Source: Aquila chrysaetos chrysaetos (lineage: Eukaryota > Chordata > Aves > Accipitriformes > Accipitridae). From it: DNA of 64,000 bases. Made by a program: the position numbers and the translations under genes. The DNA lies in assembly GCF_900496995.4 (NCBI RefSeq), contig NC_044005.1, forward strand, positions 51,842,517 through 51,906,516, written 5' to 3'. The notes under the pieces are model-generated. The model did no database searches and was not told the origin of the DNA. It worked only from the letters and a program-made list of their open reading frames with translations. The stretch's first letter is position 1; each line of letters starts with the position of its first letter. Below are positions 1 through 12,600 of the stretch, one piece after another.

Positions 1-824
1 AACCAAACATGTGGTCATGATTGGGAAGCTGACTTCTGAATGTGGTTTCAGAACTGCTCAATGAGTTAAATGTCTCTTCGTAGTAAAAGACAACACAGCT
101 ATATCAGCATGCAAATTCTGGGACTAACCAGTTGTCTTTGTTTCTTAGGGAACTTGGCTTATCCTAAGTCAGTCACTGTTCATTAGTATTCATTTTGCAA
201 TGGCAGTGGGGAAAGTTCTCCCTACATACTCTTCCTTCCCTCTGTCCTTTGAATTACCTTGAACATGATTAAATACCTTGAGCATGATTAAATACAACAC
301 CATCAAAGGTAACAGATTGTTGCTATCCTCAAAGGATGGTTTTGTCCTCCAAAAAAAAAGTTTTGTTGATGGCTGAGATGATAGAACTCTGAAGAAGGTG
401 CTGAAGGTCTCATGCTAAATCTCATTATTTTTAGATAGCCCAGCCCTTCAGTTCTTTGTGTCCCTTTCTACTGCTTTCTGTAGTGTACTGGCTTAGCATA
501 GAGTCTTGTGTCTCTGTCCTGTCACTTGCAGGATATTCTTGCAGATAATCTATAGCAGGTATTTTTCATAACACAGTACACGATCTTCATTTGATATATC
601 TGTCTTGCTGTTTCATTTTGGGATTCCATATCAATTACAGAATAATCACTTTGGCATAAGTGGAATTGGTATTGTGCTGCTTACCCACAAAGATGTAGTT
701 ATTTGAATGAACTGAAACAGTATATTTTTCTGAACTTTTACTATAGAGGTGGTTTGCTTGAATTCTTTTGTCATTTCTGCAAGACTAAAAGCATGAACTT
801 TGCTTATAAAACTCTCTTGTGTAG
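1..824 (+). other. ECHDC1: ECHDC1 intron (3' part of an upstream intron)
   Basis: This is the end of the intron before the first ECHDC1 exon in the window. It closes with a pyrimidine-containing acceptor, CTCTTGTGTAG, directly before the exon. I looked for the preceding ECHDC1 exon in all frames and saw none, so it must lie left of the window. The rest is AT-rich single-copy sequence without a recognisable gene. Confidence 0.85.
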
Positions 825-905
825 ATTGCCTTTGATCAGTGTTGCACTAGTCCAAGGAAAGGCTGTTGGAGGAGGAGCAGAACTTACCACAGCATGTGAT
901 TTCAG
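825..905 (+). CDS. ECHDC1: ECHDC1 internal coding exon (crotonase core)
   Basis: This 81-nt exon of ethylmalonyl-CoA decarboxylase 1 encodes LPLISVALVQGKAVGGGAEL followed by TTACDFR. ECHDC1 is a cytosolic crotonase-fold enzyme that decarboxylates ethylmalonyl-CoA and some methylmalonyl-CoA, clearing side products of acetyl-CoA carboxylase (family knowledge). The GGGAEL segment is the crotonase turn that contributes to the CoA-thioester oxyanion hole. The exon has a canonical acceptor (TGTGTAG before A825) and donor (CAG|GTAAGA at 906). Both boundaries split an Arg codon as AG|A, so it joins in frame to the terminal exon. As I recall it, the human protein reads nearly the same, with W-A-L where this has K-A-V. 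The Lys after VQG is a small difference worth noting. The open frame running upstream of 825 is intron. Confidence 0.96.
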
Positions 906-2590
906 GTAAGATCAACAATTTGAGTAGCTGTCATGTTGGGTCGGTGATTTAATGACTACACGTATGAAATATGGGAAGCTTGAGGTACCACTTTTACCAG
1001 GAGTCATGTCCCTGAATTCCAAGGCATTTGGAACTGGGCTTTGTCTGCAGACTTCACAGGAAAAAAAAGTTTGGGTTTCCTGATAGTACAAAGGAAAGAT
1101 TACTTACTGCCAGGTTATACAGTTTGAATCACTGTGTAAAACAAGAGCAGTGAGGAGCTTTAGCAACCAATGGTGTTATACACCAAATGGGTCCAACTTC
1201 TCACCCCCGAGTGAGAGGTAGGAGGACTGCAAAATTGTATATCCCCTTATGTCTCTTTATGTGGCTGTCATAAGTAAGAATAAATAAATAAAACTCTCCA
1301 TGAGTCTGGTATTTCATGTTCTGGGTTTATTATTTGTAACATAACTTTGCGCTGTACAGTTTTTGAAACAAGAGTGTGGGGTGCAGAGGAAAGCAAATTA
1401 GGTTCTGGCCTTGTTTTTTTCTATGCAGGTGCAGGGATTTGCCAGCATGAAACAGCTAGCAAAAAGCAGGCGGCTTTAGTTAAAGAGGCTGAATGCAGAA
1501 CAGGAACTGGAAGAAATGAAAATAACAAAATGCCACTTTATATAAACAGTTGCTAATGTGCAAACAGCCTACAGAGGTAACAGGATAAGCACTGTGCACA
1601 GCCTTTCTGACAATGAGGAGCTTTTAGTAAAGTTTTTATCTGAGAAGGAGATGTGCTCTTTCAGAGGGCCTTAGCGCCTGAAGTGGGAAAGGAATTGTCC
1701 AGAACAAGCTGAAAGTACTTACATTCCAAAGTAATACTAAGCAAAGTACACTAGAGTATTACAGTGCTGTTCCAGGTATCAGGAACAGGCTTTGGTTAGA
1801 GGAGATGGTATCTGCATTGCCTGAGCCACTCGGAGGCAGTACTCCTTTGCTTTGAAACTAGATGCAGCTGTATCTTTCTTCATATCTGCACAGCAACCAG
1901 TGAAATGGAACCTCAGCTCTGACTTACGGCCTCTGAGTACAGGCTGTATTTATTATAAATGCCTAGTAAATGTGCAGAGAGGTACCATGTTTGACAGCTG
2001 CAGCGCTGGCAGGAGAGCGCACCCGGGAGACTTAGTAGACCTGTCTGTATCTGCGAGTCCGTTGACAGAAAGTGAATCTTGTTATCCCTAAATAGGAGTT
2101 TAGGGAATGTGAACATAATGAAATGGAAATCTTTTGGCTTTCTAAAATATGTAGTCTCTACTTTTACTCCAGCTATGTTGTTTGACATACTGTATAATTA
2201 TAGTCATTGTCAAGTAGCTAGTATTTGCATGAGTTGAGCAGCTGCAATTCCTCTGATGTTATTGCCATAATTTTCATAATAACTACAGCTGTTGATCCAT
2301 CTTCCATTACTTTCTAACACGCCCATTCAGTGCAACTAAATAATAACAGTTCAGGAGCAGCAAATGGGACTTAATTAATAACAACAACAAGATAGAGAAA
2401 TGTACTGTGTGCTGCTATTGCTCCTGAATTTGAGAATTTTAATACTGGGGGACAAAATCTGGGTTTTCTTGAGGACTCCGAGTAGATATTAGTGAACAGA
2501 TATTCTGTCATGAGTCACTAGATGCCAAAAGAGAAACTTGAGAACAGAAATCAGAGGGGTTTGTTTTCTTCCTTGAATAAACTGTTTGGA

Positions 2591-2628
2591 TATTTTATTT
2601 TATTTATTTTTATTTATTTTTGTTTTTT
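2591..2628. repeat. (TTTTA)n / (TTTA)n simple repeat
   Basis: An AT-only stretch of short TTTA and TTTTA units within the ECHDC1 intron. It has no further structure. Confidence 0.85.
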
Positions 2629-2860
2629 AAGAACAAAATGAGTGAGTTGTGGCTGCTTTTAATTCTAAGTTTTCAAATCCACCTCTATTTCTCACAGTTA
2701 CAGTGTAAGCTACCAGCTGCTTGGTACTGGCCTGAAATATTTTCTTATTTTTATCTCTGCCAGTTTGTACTACATTAACTATACTGATATCGTTGAAGTG
2801 ATTCACTTGAACCAAAATGGCCTATGTACCTCCTCTGAAATATGCTCTGGCAGCTTGATG

Positions 2861-2894
2861 CACACCTCTACTGAAGTACTAAAGTAGAGGTGTG
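2861..2894. repeat. Perfect 12-bp inverted repeat with 10-nt loop
   Basis: CACACCTCTACT (2861-2872) is followed by a 10-nt loop and the exact reverse complement AGTAGAGGTGTG (2883-2894). In ECHDC1 pre-mRNA this would fold as a compact 34-nt hairpin. Its function is unknown; chance is possible but unlikely for a perfect 12-bp arm at this spacing. Confidence 0.8.
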
Positions 2895-4743
2895 GACAAA
2901 TACAATTTTAAAATAGCTGAGGTGGTTTAAGATGTTACTGATGTATGCGTCCAGTGGCCGTTCTTGTGGCTAATTGTCTCTTACTCTGTTTTAAGCCAGC
3001 TCATTTAAAATTGGATTAGGGAGGGCTTTGATGAACTCTGACACATTTATTGCTGACGTAAAGGGCAGTGATGAAAAGTGAAAGCATCTTGGGTCACTCC
3101 ACCTTTTATCTGGAGGAAGAGGTCTTCTCAAAACATCTTCTTCAGTCTTAGTGGCTTTATGGATTGTTGCAGTATGACTATCCGTAAGAGCAACATCCTT
3201 ATAAAGATTGTAAATATGTGATTGGAAAAAAAAATAAATCAATGTCTTGACAAGTGCAAGGTAACTAAAATCCTTTCAGACTTTTTCTGATATGAAAATT
3301 GGGAAGGTAAGGCTTGTGATATTGTAATTATTTATCTCAATTATTTCTGTAAAACTGAGTAATGTAAAACCATGCAGGTATGAAACTTGTTTGGACAGCT
3401 GAGCTTTTTAGTGCAGTTTCAGGAAACCTAGACTTTTTAAAGTGTGCCACAGTGGAATATTTTCTCTGAGCCTGTGAAGATGGCTCATGGGTTCTGCTGC
3501 GAAGTGTCAGTGTATGTTGCGGTTCTGCGTGATGCTGCAGCCATTTCAGTGAAGTGCACAAATGACTGTGATGTTGGACTCAGTGATTGATTTTTACAAA
3601 TAATTGAAATGAAGTACCTGTTCTGAGTTCCCTGTATGGAGAAACTTGAAGTGTGTCCTGTACTTACACAGTGCATGAAGTTAAGGAGAACAGATTTGGC
3701 AGGGCTGGTTAAGGGATTTGGACAAGAATTGTAGTGGGTTGTTGGGCAGTAAGCTAACAATTAGATACGGGGCAGAGACAGTTTGGTAATGAATGTATTT
3801 GTGCAATTAGTGGATCGCAATAATCTCTGAGAGCAGTAGCTGCAGTGTGCTACCAGCCAATAGCCATAATAACTAACTTTGCATTCTGAGCTGTCTTCTA
3901 TTTCACATTGGTGCCTTTGAGAAATCTTGCTGGGGTGATGTCTGGGTAGGTCTTTTAGGCACATCAATAACTTCGAAAATTTGGTCCTATGTCACTTGGC
4001 GAATGGACTTCCATTGTACCTGAGTGCTTGTGAAAAATATAGTCTCTTCTCCCCTACCCCCTTTTTCCTCTCTAATGCTACTGCAGTCAAAATAGAGGTG
4101 TGTCACTGCCATGTGAATCCAATTTAAAAGCTGGTGTCTCCAGGCAGAGGATGAGAGTGCAAAGATGGAAAGCTACCCATTTCTCTTACCGTTGACCTCA
4201 AAATGGGCTCATAGGTAGAGGCAGCAGTATTCTCCTTTACTTTTTTAGAAAATGAATTAATCAACTATAATTCCTTCAGCTGTAGTTGATGTTGCACAAT
4301 TAAATTGTGAAGGGCCAGTTTCATTACAGTATCCTACTTCATAAAAAGCACCATTGATTTAAAGAGGTATTTGCTTTCTGAGCAGACATCTGCCCTGTAT
4401 CTCTAGGCATGGCAGAGTCAAGCTTTTAACAAGGAAAGAAGCTTATGCTAATAATACTGCATTTATCAAATTGACCTTGCTGCATTTTAATTGGACGTTT
4501 TCTGTATGTTTGTGAAATATGTAGGCATGCTTAGTATTACATTTTAAGGTGTTAGGCATGTTCCATAAAACACCTAATAAGAGATACAATGAAGCGCACT
4601 GTTATTGAATAGCTTTTGTTGTGTGTGTTCTTGTGCTGACTTGTGTTTATTTATAAACAAGCATGCATTTAGTGCATTAAATGTATTCTTTATGAAATAA
4701 AAGGAGCAGAAGAGTATATAACCACTACATAGATGTAGGCCCA

Positions 4744-5153
4744 CTATGACCAACTTTTCAGTTGTTGCTCCTTTAAAAAAGAGGAGGGGGGAGGCTGTAA
4801 AGACATTAGTATTCCACAGTTAGCTTTTCCAAGAATAGGTTTCAGAACATCAGAGCACAACACACTAGCTTCTTTGGAAATATTTGGCTGTATGCAAAGA
4901 TTTTGGCTTTTAGTTTTATCAGGAGGAGCTTTTAGGTACACAAGCTGCTGCTGTTTGAAATCAGGGTGCCTCAGTACATAGTAGCTCTTTTCACTGGGCA
5001 GAGCATGATATGAATGTAACGGGATGGGGCTCACATATTCATGAGTTCTTGCAAAGTCCGGGCCGACAAAGCACTTTTCATTAGATGTGACCCCGTAAGG
5101 TTGCTGCACATCATCAGGAGAAGAATCAGTAGCCAGATCTGAGAGTGGGTTCT
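4744..5153 (-). pseudogene. Unidentified protein-like open frame, antisense in ECHDC1 intron (retrocopy or exon?)
   Basis: On the minus strand an open frame of about 136 codons runs from a stop near 5,160 to a TAG at 4,744-4,746. Its residues look like real protein: early SDLATDSSPDD, then EYVSPIPLHSYHALPSEKSY, later QQQLVYLKAPPDK, rich in Tyr, Pro and Ser like a receptor cytoplasmic tail. There is no strong ATG near its start; the first usable codon is GTG (5,109). A pyrimidine-rich stretch ending in GTGCAG at 5,107-5,105 could be a splice acceptor, making it a terminal exon. A minus-strand AATAAA lies at 4,651-4,646, about 95 nt past the stop. I do not recognise the family. Options are a 3' exon of an antisense gene, a 5'-truncated retrocopy, or a chance frame. 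The label pseudogene is provisional. Confidence 0.3.
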
Positions 5154-5220
5154 CACAGCTTCAGGTGCTTGCTATATGCCATAGATCACTTCTTTTTAAC
5201 TATATAAAATTTTCCTCTTT

Positions 5221-5253
5221 TATATATGTGTGTGTGTGTGTGTGTATGTATGT
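5221..5253. repeat. (TG)9 with flanking TA and TGTA units
   Basis: The microsatellite TATATA-(TG)9-TATGTATGTA lies in the ECHDC1 intron and is probably polymorphic. It sits just upstream, on the minus strand, of the unidentified open frame. Confidence 0.9.
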
Positions 5254-6189
5254 AAGACCTCCTTCAAATCAGTTGGCAATTTTAGAATTCCATTGCAGTC
5301 ATGCATCAATTCACATTTTTAGAGCCCTGGGAGGTTTGTTAGTACAATTTTCTGATGAATTTTCAGAGATGGATTATGGTTTTAAAAGTTTCACATTGCC
5401 TGCCTTTAAGAAGGCTGTTCTTATTTTTGACCTGGCACACTTGACATCTGGTTAAGTAATCGCAGCACTGCTAGGAATGGACTTGAGAGCTTGTATTTTT
5501 GGGCCTGTATTTATGGACTGGTATTGGGTTTTTTTCTTTATTACCAGTTTTCATTTGGGTTTGAATTTCATGTGTTTACCGTCTTACAGGCAGAGGATTT
5601 TTTACATAGTCTACAGTTCAAATTTACCACTGTTTCATTTTACTGGAAATGTAAATAACAGCAACAAAGCACAAATTTGAGTTGACGTTTTCTTTCTGAG
5701 GTTGTCTTTTTGTAGGGATTTACTTCATTCCAAGTTTTTGGGTTTTGGTTGGGCTTTTTTTTTCCCTTTGGGAGGCCAAACCATCTTATTCTGGGTGAAT
5801 GAGATTTTTGCTACCAGCATGTGTCTACATTTTAGACCACTTCTACCATGCAATCTTACGCCCTTTCTGTTGAACAATCCTGTCTGCAGCCGATTTGTTG
5901 CTGCACAGTAATAATAAATAAGATAGCCCGGATAATGTAAAACTTAGATAAGACAGATTTTAGGGAATGCAGAGCTGGACCCATGCTGATTCTTGCTGAG
6001 ATGCTGGGCTGTCGGTACGCTGTAGGTTCAAGGAGAACTAGTTTAGGAAGAGTACAAATGCACTGAAATTGTCCATTATGCTTGCATCTGTGAAGTGACT
6101 AATCCCCAGTGTAGACACACAGCCCAGCCCGCAGGTATTTGAGTTTGACACTCCATTGCTGATCTTCACTACCAAAATAATCTTTTAAA

Positions 6190-6205
6190 AATATATATAT
6201 ATATA
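6190..6205. repeat. (TA)8 dinucleotide repeat
   Basis: A short alternating TA run within the ECHDC1 intron. Confidence 0.85.
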
Positions 6206-7765
6206 ATCAGGTAGCTCCACAAGTTGGTTAATATGAAGGCTGAGAAACACTTAGATATTCCAGTCTGCTGATTCCGAGGTGGGATAATGCTGAGCTGTGG
6301 CTTCACGAGAAGGACAGACTGCTCGAGCAGCTCGCCTGGATGTGGGAGGAGGGTGTCCTGGCTGCGCGTTCTCAGCTCACTGTTTCTGGTTTGCCAAGCA
6401 CCAATGAAGATGCCTGTATCAGTCAATTATCTCACTGAAAAGCAACAGAAAGCCTCGGTATTTCTTGTTCTTACAGTGAGTTAAAGCGGTTTGTAAAGGG
6501 ATATAGTTTTGGCTAGAGCCAATGTAAAGGAGGAACTTGGCTTCTAGGAGAAGGTGACAAAGAACAAAGGAGGGGATGGAAATACCATCTTCTTTTGGCT
6601 CCAGGGAGCTGTTAGATAGCCTCAGTTTCCCCTGAAGCCACAGCTTTCAACTGCCTAACTTTGCATTGGATCTGCTTCCAGAGAATGTATTCCAGAGTCC
6701 CCGTTATCTATCTCATTTTTTCAGTCCTGTCACATGCTATTGGAGGACTATGAAAAGAAGAACTCTTCCTCTCTTTATCACTCCACGTAGCAATGTAGTT
6801 AACATTGTAGGTATCTGAAAGGTAATCATCCACATCAGAGTTACTCTTCATTGAAATGACCAAGTGTGCCCTAAATGACTCGATTTGCCTTGGTTTTTGC
6901 AAGTGTAAGCAGGCATTGCTCTGTGGATCTCGACCTACTTTCATTGTAAACGTTGCAATCACAGTTGCAACTTCCAGTCTTCCCCTTCACCCCCTGTTTC
7001 TTTGTTTCCCCTCTAATCCAAAGCAGCCCAATGTCTTACTGGAGATTTGGACCCCTGCAGGCTGGACCTCTGTGTTCCTTCCAGGCTTACCCAAAATTGT
7101 GTGAAACAAGACTACGGACTGTTTGAACCTGTAAAACTTGGTAGCTTCAGCTTCCTACATCTTCCTGGATTCTGTAGTTAGTAAGAAATGAATTGCTACT
7201 GCTGTAACTCAGCAGTCACAGTAAGAATAATAAAATTACAAAGTCTTATGTTAAATAAATTCCTACTGTGCTTAAACTGTTCTATGTGTAAGAACTTCTA
7301 CTGTATCCATAGTCTGCTACTAGGTGTTATCCTCCCATTCTGTTTTGTGTGCCGATGCGTTCATATTCATAAACAAAAAGCAAACTATATAGACTGAGGA
7401 AAAAATAATAATTTCAAGTAGTGTGGATTTGTGTGTGTATGAAAGAGACAGAAAGATTGTAAATAAAAAGATACCAGGGGAAGCGATACCTTGGGTGATA
7501 AAAGAATTGGTCACACTCTTAGGCATATTTGTGGAGGTTCTGTTATCGTTTGCTGAAAATGTGCCTGTTTCTTGTCCAGCTAGTCTGAACATACCATCAG
7601 TTAGTGATCTGAAGCTGGCCTTAGTTCCCCATCAATATAACTAATGTGCTATATTAAAAAGTAAAGAGGTGAAGAAGCTAAGTTACTGTTTTAATATAGA
7701 ATTTTAATGTTAAATTCTGGATCCCATTTATGCCTTTTTTGAGATATGTCATTGTGTTCCCTGCT

Positions 7766-7796
7766 CCCCCCCCCCCCCCCCCCCCCCCAAAAAAAA
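7766..7796. repeat. C23-A8 homopolymer junction
   Basis: Twenty-three consecutive C (7766-7788) run directly into eight A. The complementary strand is a G23 run that can form quadruplexes, and the C strand can form an i-motif. Long C runs are rare and unstable, so the exact length may also reflect sequencing or assembly error. Confidence 0.9.
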
Positions 7797-8984
7797 GCTC
7801 TGAAATCACGTATCATACCTGTAAAACGTAAAACTCAGACTCAGGTCGCAGCCACTGTGATCATTTAAAAAACCCACAACCCTCAGCATTTTTTGTTTGA
7901 GATTATTAACCTGGTACCCTGAGAAAATGGCAACTTTTCATTACAATTTAATCATCACTGATTTCAAGTAAGCGTATGATCTCTCTTGGCTTTAGTCAGA
8001 AACTGTTGTGTAGGATGTGCAAATGCAGCATCGGTAGCACTGCACGCAGAGGCAGCTGAATTTCAAAGTGTGTCTTGTTACCCTAGGTCTTGCGAAGGGT
8101 TGTTAGTGTGATGTCACAATGTATTTTAAATCCTTTAATGCTATCGGTTGCAGAAATATGATACATCAAATCCATCATAAAGTGTTAGAGCAACTCGAAC
8201 CTTGCATCTCTTAGGGCTGATGTCAAGAAATGCTGTTCCTTTCCAGTCGGCTGAGTTCAGGCGAGTGAGATGATCTTTGCCTTTTTGACATTTTAGATGC
8301 CAAGCTCTGAGCCAGAGTGTGGGGAAGCTCCTCCTCCCCTTTCTGTAGCAGCAGCAGAGATGAGCAAAGAATATGACTGAAATGTTCCTGCTTTAAGAGA
8401 CTCTTGAATTTGGTCCAGGAGACTTTTGTTCTGTTTTCTTTGGTCTTGATAAACATCTATGATGGAAATAAAGGTTTGGGAAACCAGTGTTATAAACACA
8501 GGGGTATATGCTGCACGAAGTGTGCACATAATTAAAAAAATACAATATTTTCAATTTGAAAACAAGCTTCAGTGTACTTTTTTTGATTTCTAGATGAATA
8601 CTGGCATTCAGGTTTGACTGAACATTTAAATTATCAAATAACCTTTACCTCCAAGTGGTCTTTTTTTTATCGAAGGATCTGGTAAAATATCACTGGATCT
8701 TTTCTGATGGAAATTTTTACTTTAGTCTAAAAGGCATATCTGTTGTCGAAAATGTTTGCTTGAATGAAATCCAAATAGCTGTAGTTCCTTCTCTGCAAGG
8801 AAAGACTCATATAACATTTTAGATTTCCAGCATGAGTAATTTTTATGTGAGCATTATTTTGGCGTTCACTTGCTTACGTGTTGAGACTTTGGCAGCCTGT
8901 AGAGAATAGCTAAAACCTGCTTCATGGGTGAGACCCAAGTGCTATGTCCAGATGCAAACTACTCTGAAAATAATTGTATGGTAA

Positions 8985-9690
8985 TGGAGGTTGCAGCGTG
9001 CCGGTGCCTGGGGCCCATTGACCCCAGGGTAGTACAAATAAAGTCATAGCTGGGAATTAGGAGGAGGGTGTAAGAACATCGGTCGTTAGCAGGGGAGGAG
9101 AGATGGACTTGTACCCCGTGGATCACTGTTGTACAACCGCGGGGAGGAAGGAGGATCCAGGCACTACATTTTGAACGATGGGGCTTCGGTCCCACCGTAT
9201 GGCTCTGGTGATTTGTGCCATTTCAGCGTTTACACTGCACACTTCAGGGGAATTACAGCCCCCCCGGTATAACTATCTGTGTTATTCTGTGTGCTCTTAA
9301 ATTGTGGTATGAACCTTGTGTAAAGCCTTCGTAAGCCTTTGTAAAGCCCTGCTGCCCCTTCCCCACCTGCGTACGGGGTGTGTTCAAGGCAGCACCCATG
9401 GACAGGGGAGCTGTCATTGCTAACTGTCTAATTGTATAAAGTCTCTGTTTTCCCCACTTGGGAATAATTGACTCTTTCTGCTGGCCAGCCCTCTCCCCAC
9501 CTCCACAGCCCCCCTGCGTGGTGCTGCCCACCTCGCGGCCCCCCCCCAGCCCGCCGTGGGGGGATAGTACCCCAGGCTGGGGAAACCCCTTGTGAGCATC
9601 GCGCGTGGACCTCGAGAAGTATCAGCCTGGGAAAGGGGACACATTCGCTTTGAGGTTTGGCCAAATAATTTTCTTTCCTGTCGGGGAGTG
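8985..9690. other. CpG- and GC-dense block inside the ECHDC1 intron, unclassified
   Basis: This stretch differs from its AT-rich surroundings: it has many CpG dinucleotides (for example CGGTCG, CCGCGG, GCGTACGG, CTCGCGG, ATCGCGCG), C runs, a TATAAAG at about 9,435 and an AATAAA at about 9,038. It has no convincing protein on either strand; several overlapping short frames are composition effects. A comparatively young GC-rich insertion (LTR-like) or a small intronic CpG island are both possible. I found no terminal repeats or target duplication to settle it. Confidence 0.35.
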
Positions 9691-12600
9691 GGGGCGGGGG
9701 GAGCTTGTCTTACTTCCTTTAATGCTGCTTGTGGAGTTTTAATCAGTTATGCTTTTTTGAGCCCCTATTTCTTGCCCTGTGATCTGTCATCTAATTCGAT
9801 TTTTCATTCCTGCTACAGAAAAAGTCTTTCTGTAATTTCCAATATTCAGCTTCATTTATCCCTTTTAGAAGAAATGTAGCTTTTTATAGCATGCTTTTCT
9901 CTCTCCAGTTTCTGTGAAGCCATGGGTGAGACAGTGTCAAGCCTGAGGTAAAAAATTAGATTTAAAACGCCTGATCCAGGTCTGCTGGGTGAACCTCCAT
10001 CTGTAGCTGACTTCTGGGAGTTTCTGGTCCAGAATGAGATTGGAAGAGCTGTCTGCGTGGATGGCAAGCCGGTATGACAGTGAGCATCACCTGCAGGAAA
10101 CTTTTGGGGGGCCCTGCCTTGTCTTGTTTGAGGCTGCCCTGCTCCCCTTGTAGGATATTAGCAACAGCTTCTTTCCTTCCATAATCCTTCTCAAATGAAC
10201 AGTCTTTCTGGCCCTCTTTTAGCCAGTCTCCTTTGATCAGGGAAGTGCTTAAGAAATAAACCTTTTTTCACTTCTCTGGTTGTTTTTGTGCGGTCACATC
10301 TGGACCAGTTTTAGTCTAGGTCTTGCCAGATCACAGAGAGCTTGCTCTGGTGCTTTACCGTGCTCCTTTTTGCTCCTGATAGGCCTTTTCTTAATTTTTC
10401 TCAGTAGAGACTTTGCTATTGATGAGATGCTGGGTTTGGGGGCATGCAGATTTCTGTATCTGCCTATTATAATTTAACTCCTGTTACCCAAAGGATCTTT
10501 TTCTAGTAACTGTATTATTTTGTGCTTCTTCCCTGGAGTGGCTTCCTTTGAAATTGGTAACCTTGCAGGCTCTTTGAGTTGACTCTTGCTTTTGGAGGTT
10601 CATCTTCCCTTGAATGTCCTAATGTTGGGGCATAGGTGATGGAGTTATCCACACCTTAAGCGCCTGTTTATTCCTGGAGACCATATACCTCCTAAAACGG
10701 CTCATGTCTGTTCAGCAGTTTGTGCTCTGATGTCCCTGTGTTCCATCTCTCCCTCCAACTCTTCTCTTGTTACTACAACTTCCCTTTTTTTTGATCCAGG
10801 ACTCCACTTTTCAGACTTTTAGCATCAACCAAATGTTTTGTGTCTGAAGATGAAAATATGACTTTGTCATTCTTTCTTCTGCATTTCAGTTGACTCTGGG
10901 TGATGTGAGCAAGCAGAATAGAGTCAGGTTATAAATGGTTATTTTAAGGTTTCCTTTGAAGAGTGCATCGCTCATTGTTTAGGTCCATCTGCTCCCCTCT
11001 GGGAAGTGCCCTGGGGTTTCCCAGCCAACCCACAGGAACATTAACTCTTGCTCAAGCAAATACATCTGTAATTAGGAGTCTGTTTTTTGGATCTGATTTT
11101 GACCCTGATCCTTAGAGTTCCATAAAATGCATTGGAAAATCTGACTGGAGGACTGCAAAGGTAGGTGGTAAAGGCAACATGTGCTAGGGAGATTTGAGAG
11201 ATTTTTCTAGGCTACTTTATGTGAAGCTTGATTCTTAGCTGTTGTTGCGAGTGGGGGGAAAATGGATGCACTAAGAGCGTTACAAAATAATTCAGTAACT
11301 ATAAATAAAACTCCATATAATCTGTAAGGCAATTTGAAAAGAGCTGTGAGAAAAGTGAGCTCTCGTGTTGGTGAGTTTTCTTAGGCTGGCATCAAGCCTA
11401 CTCCTTTGACACCGAGTTTTAGAGTGTGCCTAGAACACTCTGTACTTGGGAGGCTTGGTAGGATTTTTTATTTTCATTTTGGTTCTTTGGTATCATTTTA
11501 ATTTATTTAAACCTCAAGTAAAGAAGGCGTATTGTTTTGTGGTTTGGGGTTTTTTTTTAATGATCAAAAGGATTTGAGAGGGGTGACTTTCTGATGGGCT
11601 TACTAAAATAGTAGCTGGACCTACTTCTTTCCATTGCATTCCTGTAGTAAAGGTTATAGATTAAAGCTCACAAACAGGAAAGATCATTAATGTGCACAGT
11701 CTTCTCTTACCCTATTGAAATTCGGGATTGCAGAGCAGCTTTGTGCAATTGTATCCAAGATATGCACAAGGGCTGTAGTTTCCCTGAAATCTCTTAAACC
11801 ATTTTGTCTTTATTTTTATATTCTTCCGTGGTTACCATTTAGGCATCTGTCAAGTGAATATCTGTGACTAAAGGATTTTCAGAAAGAGCAGAGATCTGGG
11901 GGGGTGTTTTGATGATGCCAGTCTGCACGGACTATCACCAAAAGCACGCAGGACAAATCCTTAGTTTTATCGGTTTTACAGTATTTTCACTTTGGAAGTC
12001 TCACTTCGTGTTGCCACAGCTCTGAAGCAGCAGCTGCTGTAATGTCTAATGGTCTTACTCTTTCTGTGCATAGGGCAGAAACATGAGAAGCTCTCCATGC
12101 CGGAGAAGATACGGGAGAGGAGCAGGGGGAATTAATACTAGCAAGCTGTGCTGGGAAAGCATGGAACAGTTGTGGCTGGCCGAAATTCACTGCATTGCTA
12201 CAGTTAAAAAATCTGCTAAATAGAATTAGCAAGGAGTTATTGATTAAATGTTTAATTGGGGCTTTTTGATCCTTTAAAACCTATCCAATTAATCAAGTGA
12301 GATTGAAAGATAAGTGAAATTATGGCTAACTTTTTTCAGGATGAATCCACTTGTTAATATTTTCATAGAATTGGGGGGGGGGTGGTAATAGAGGGTGTAG
12401 TATGATAGCTGAATTTCAGAAAAATCTTTAGCTATTTTGTCTAGATAATCCCTTTACAGAGTACCTAGGTAATTATTTGATGATGTAGTGATAAAGAGAC
12501 TGATGAGACACTGCACTGGATAGGCAGAGACCGATTAATTAGTCCCAACTTGCTTTTTTGGATGAGACTGTCTTATTCTTGAGGATCTAATTCTAACAGC

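Noticed and set aside
2350-2428. 10-bp inverted repeat TTCAGGAGCA / TGCTCCTGAA with about 59-nt loop
   Set aside because: Short arms and a long loop are expected by chance at this scale.
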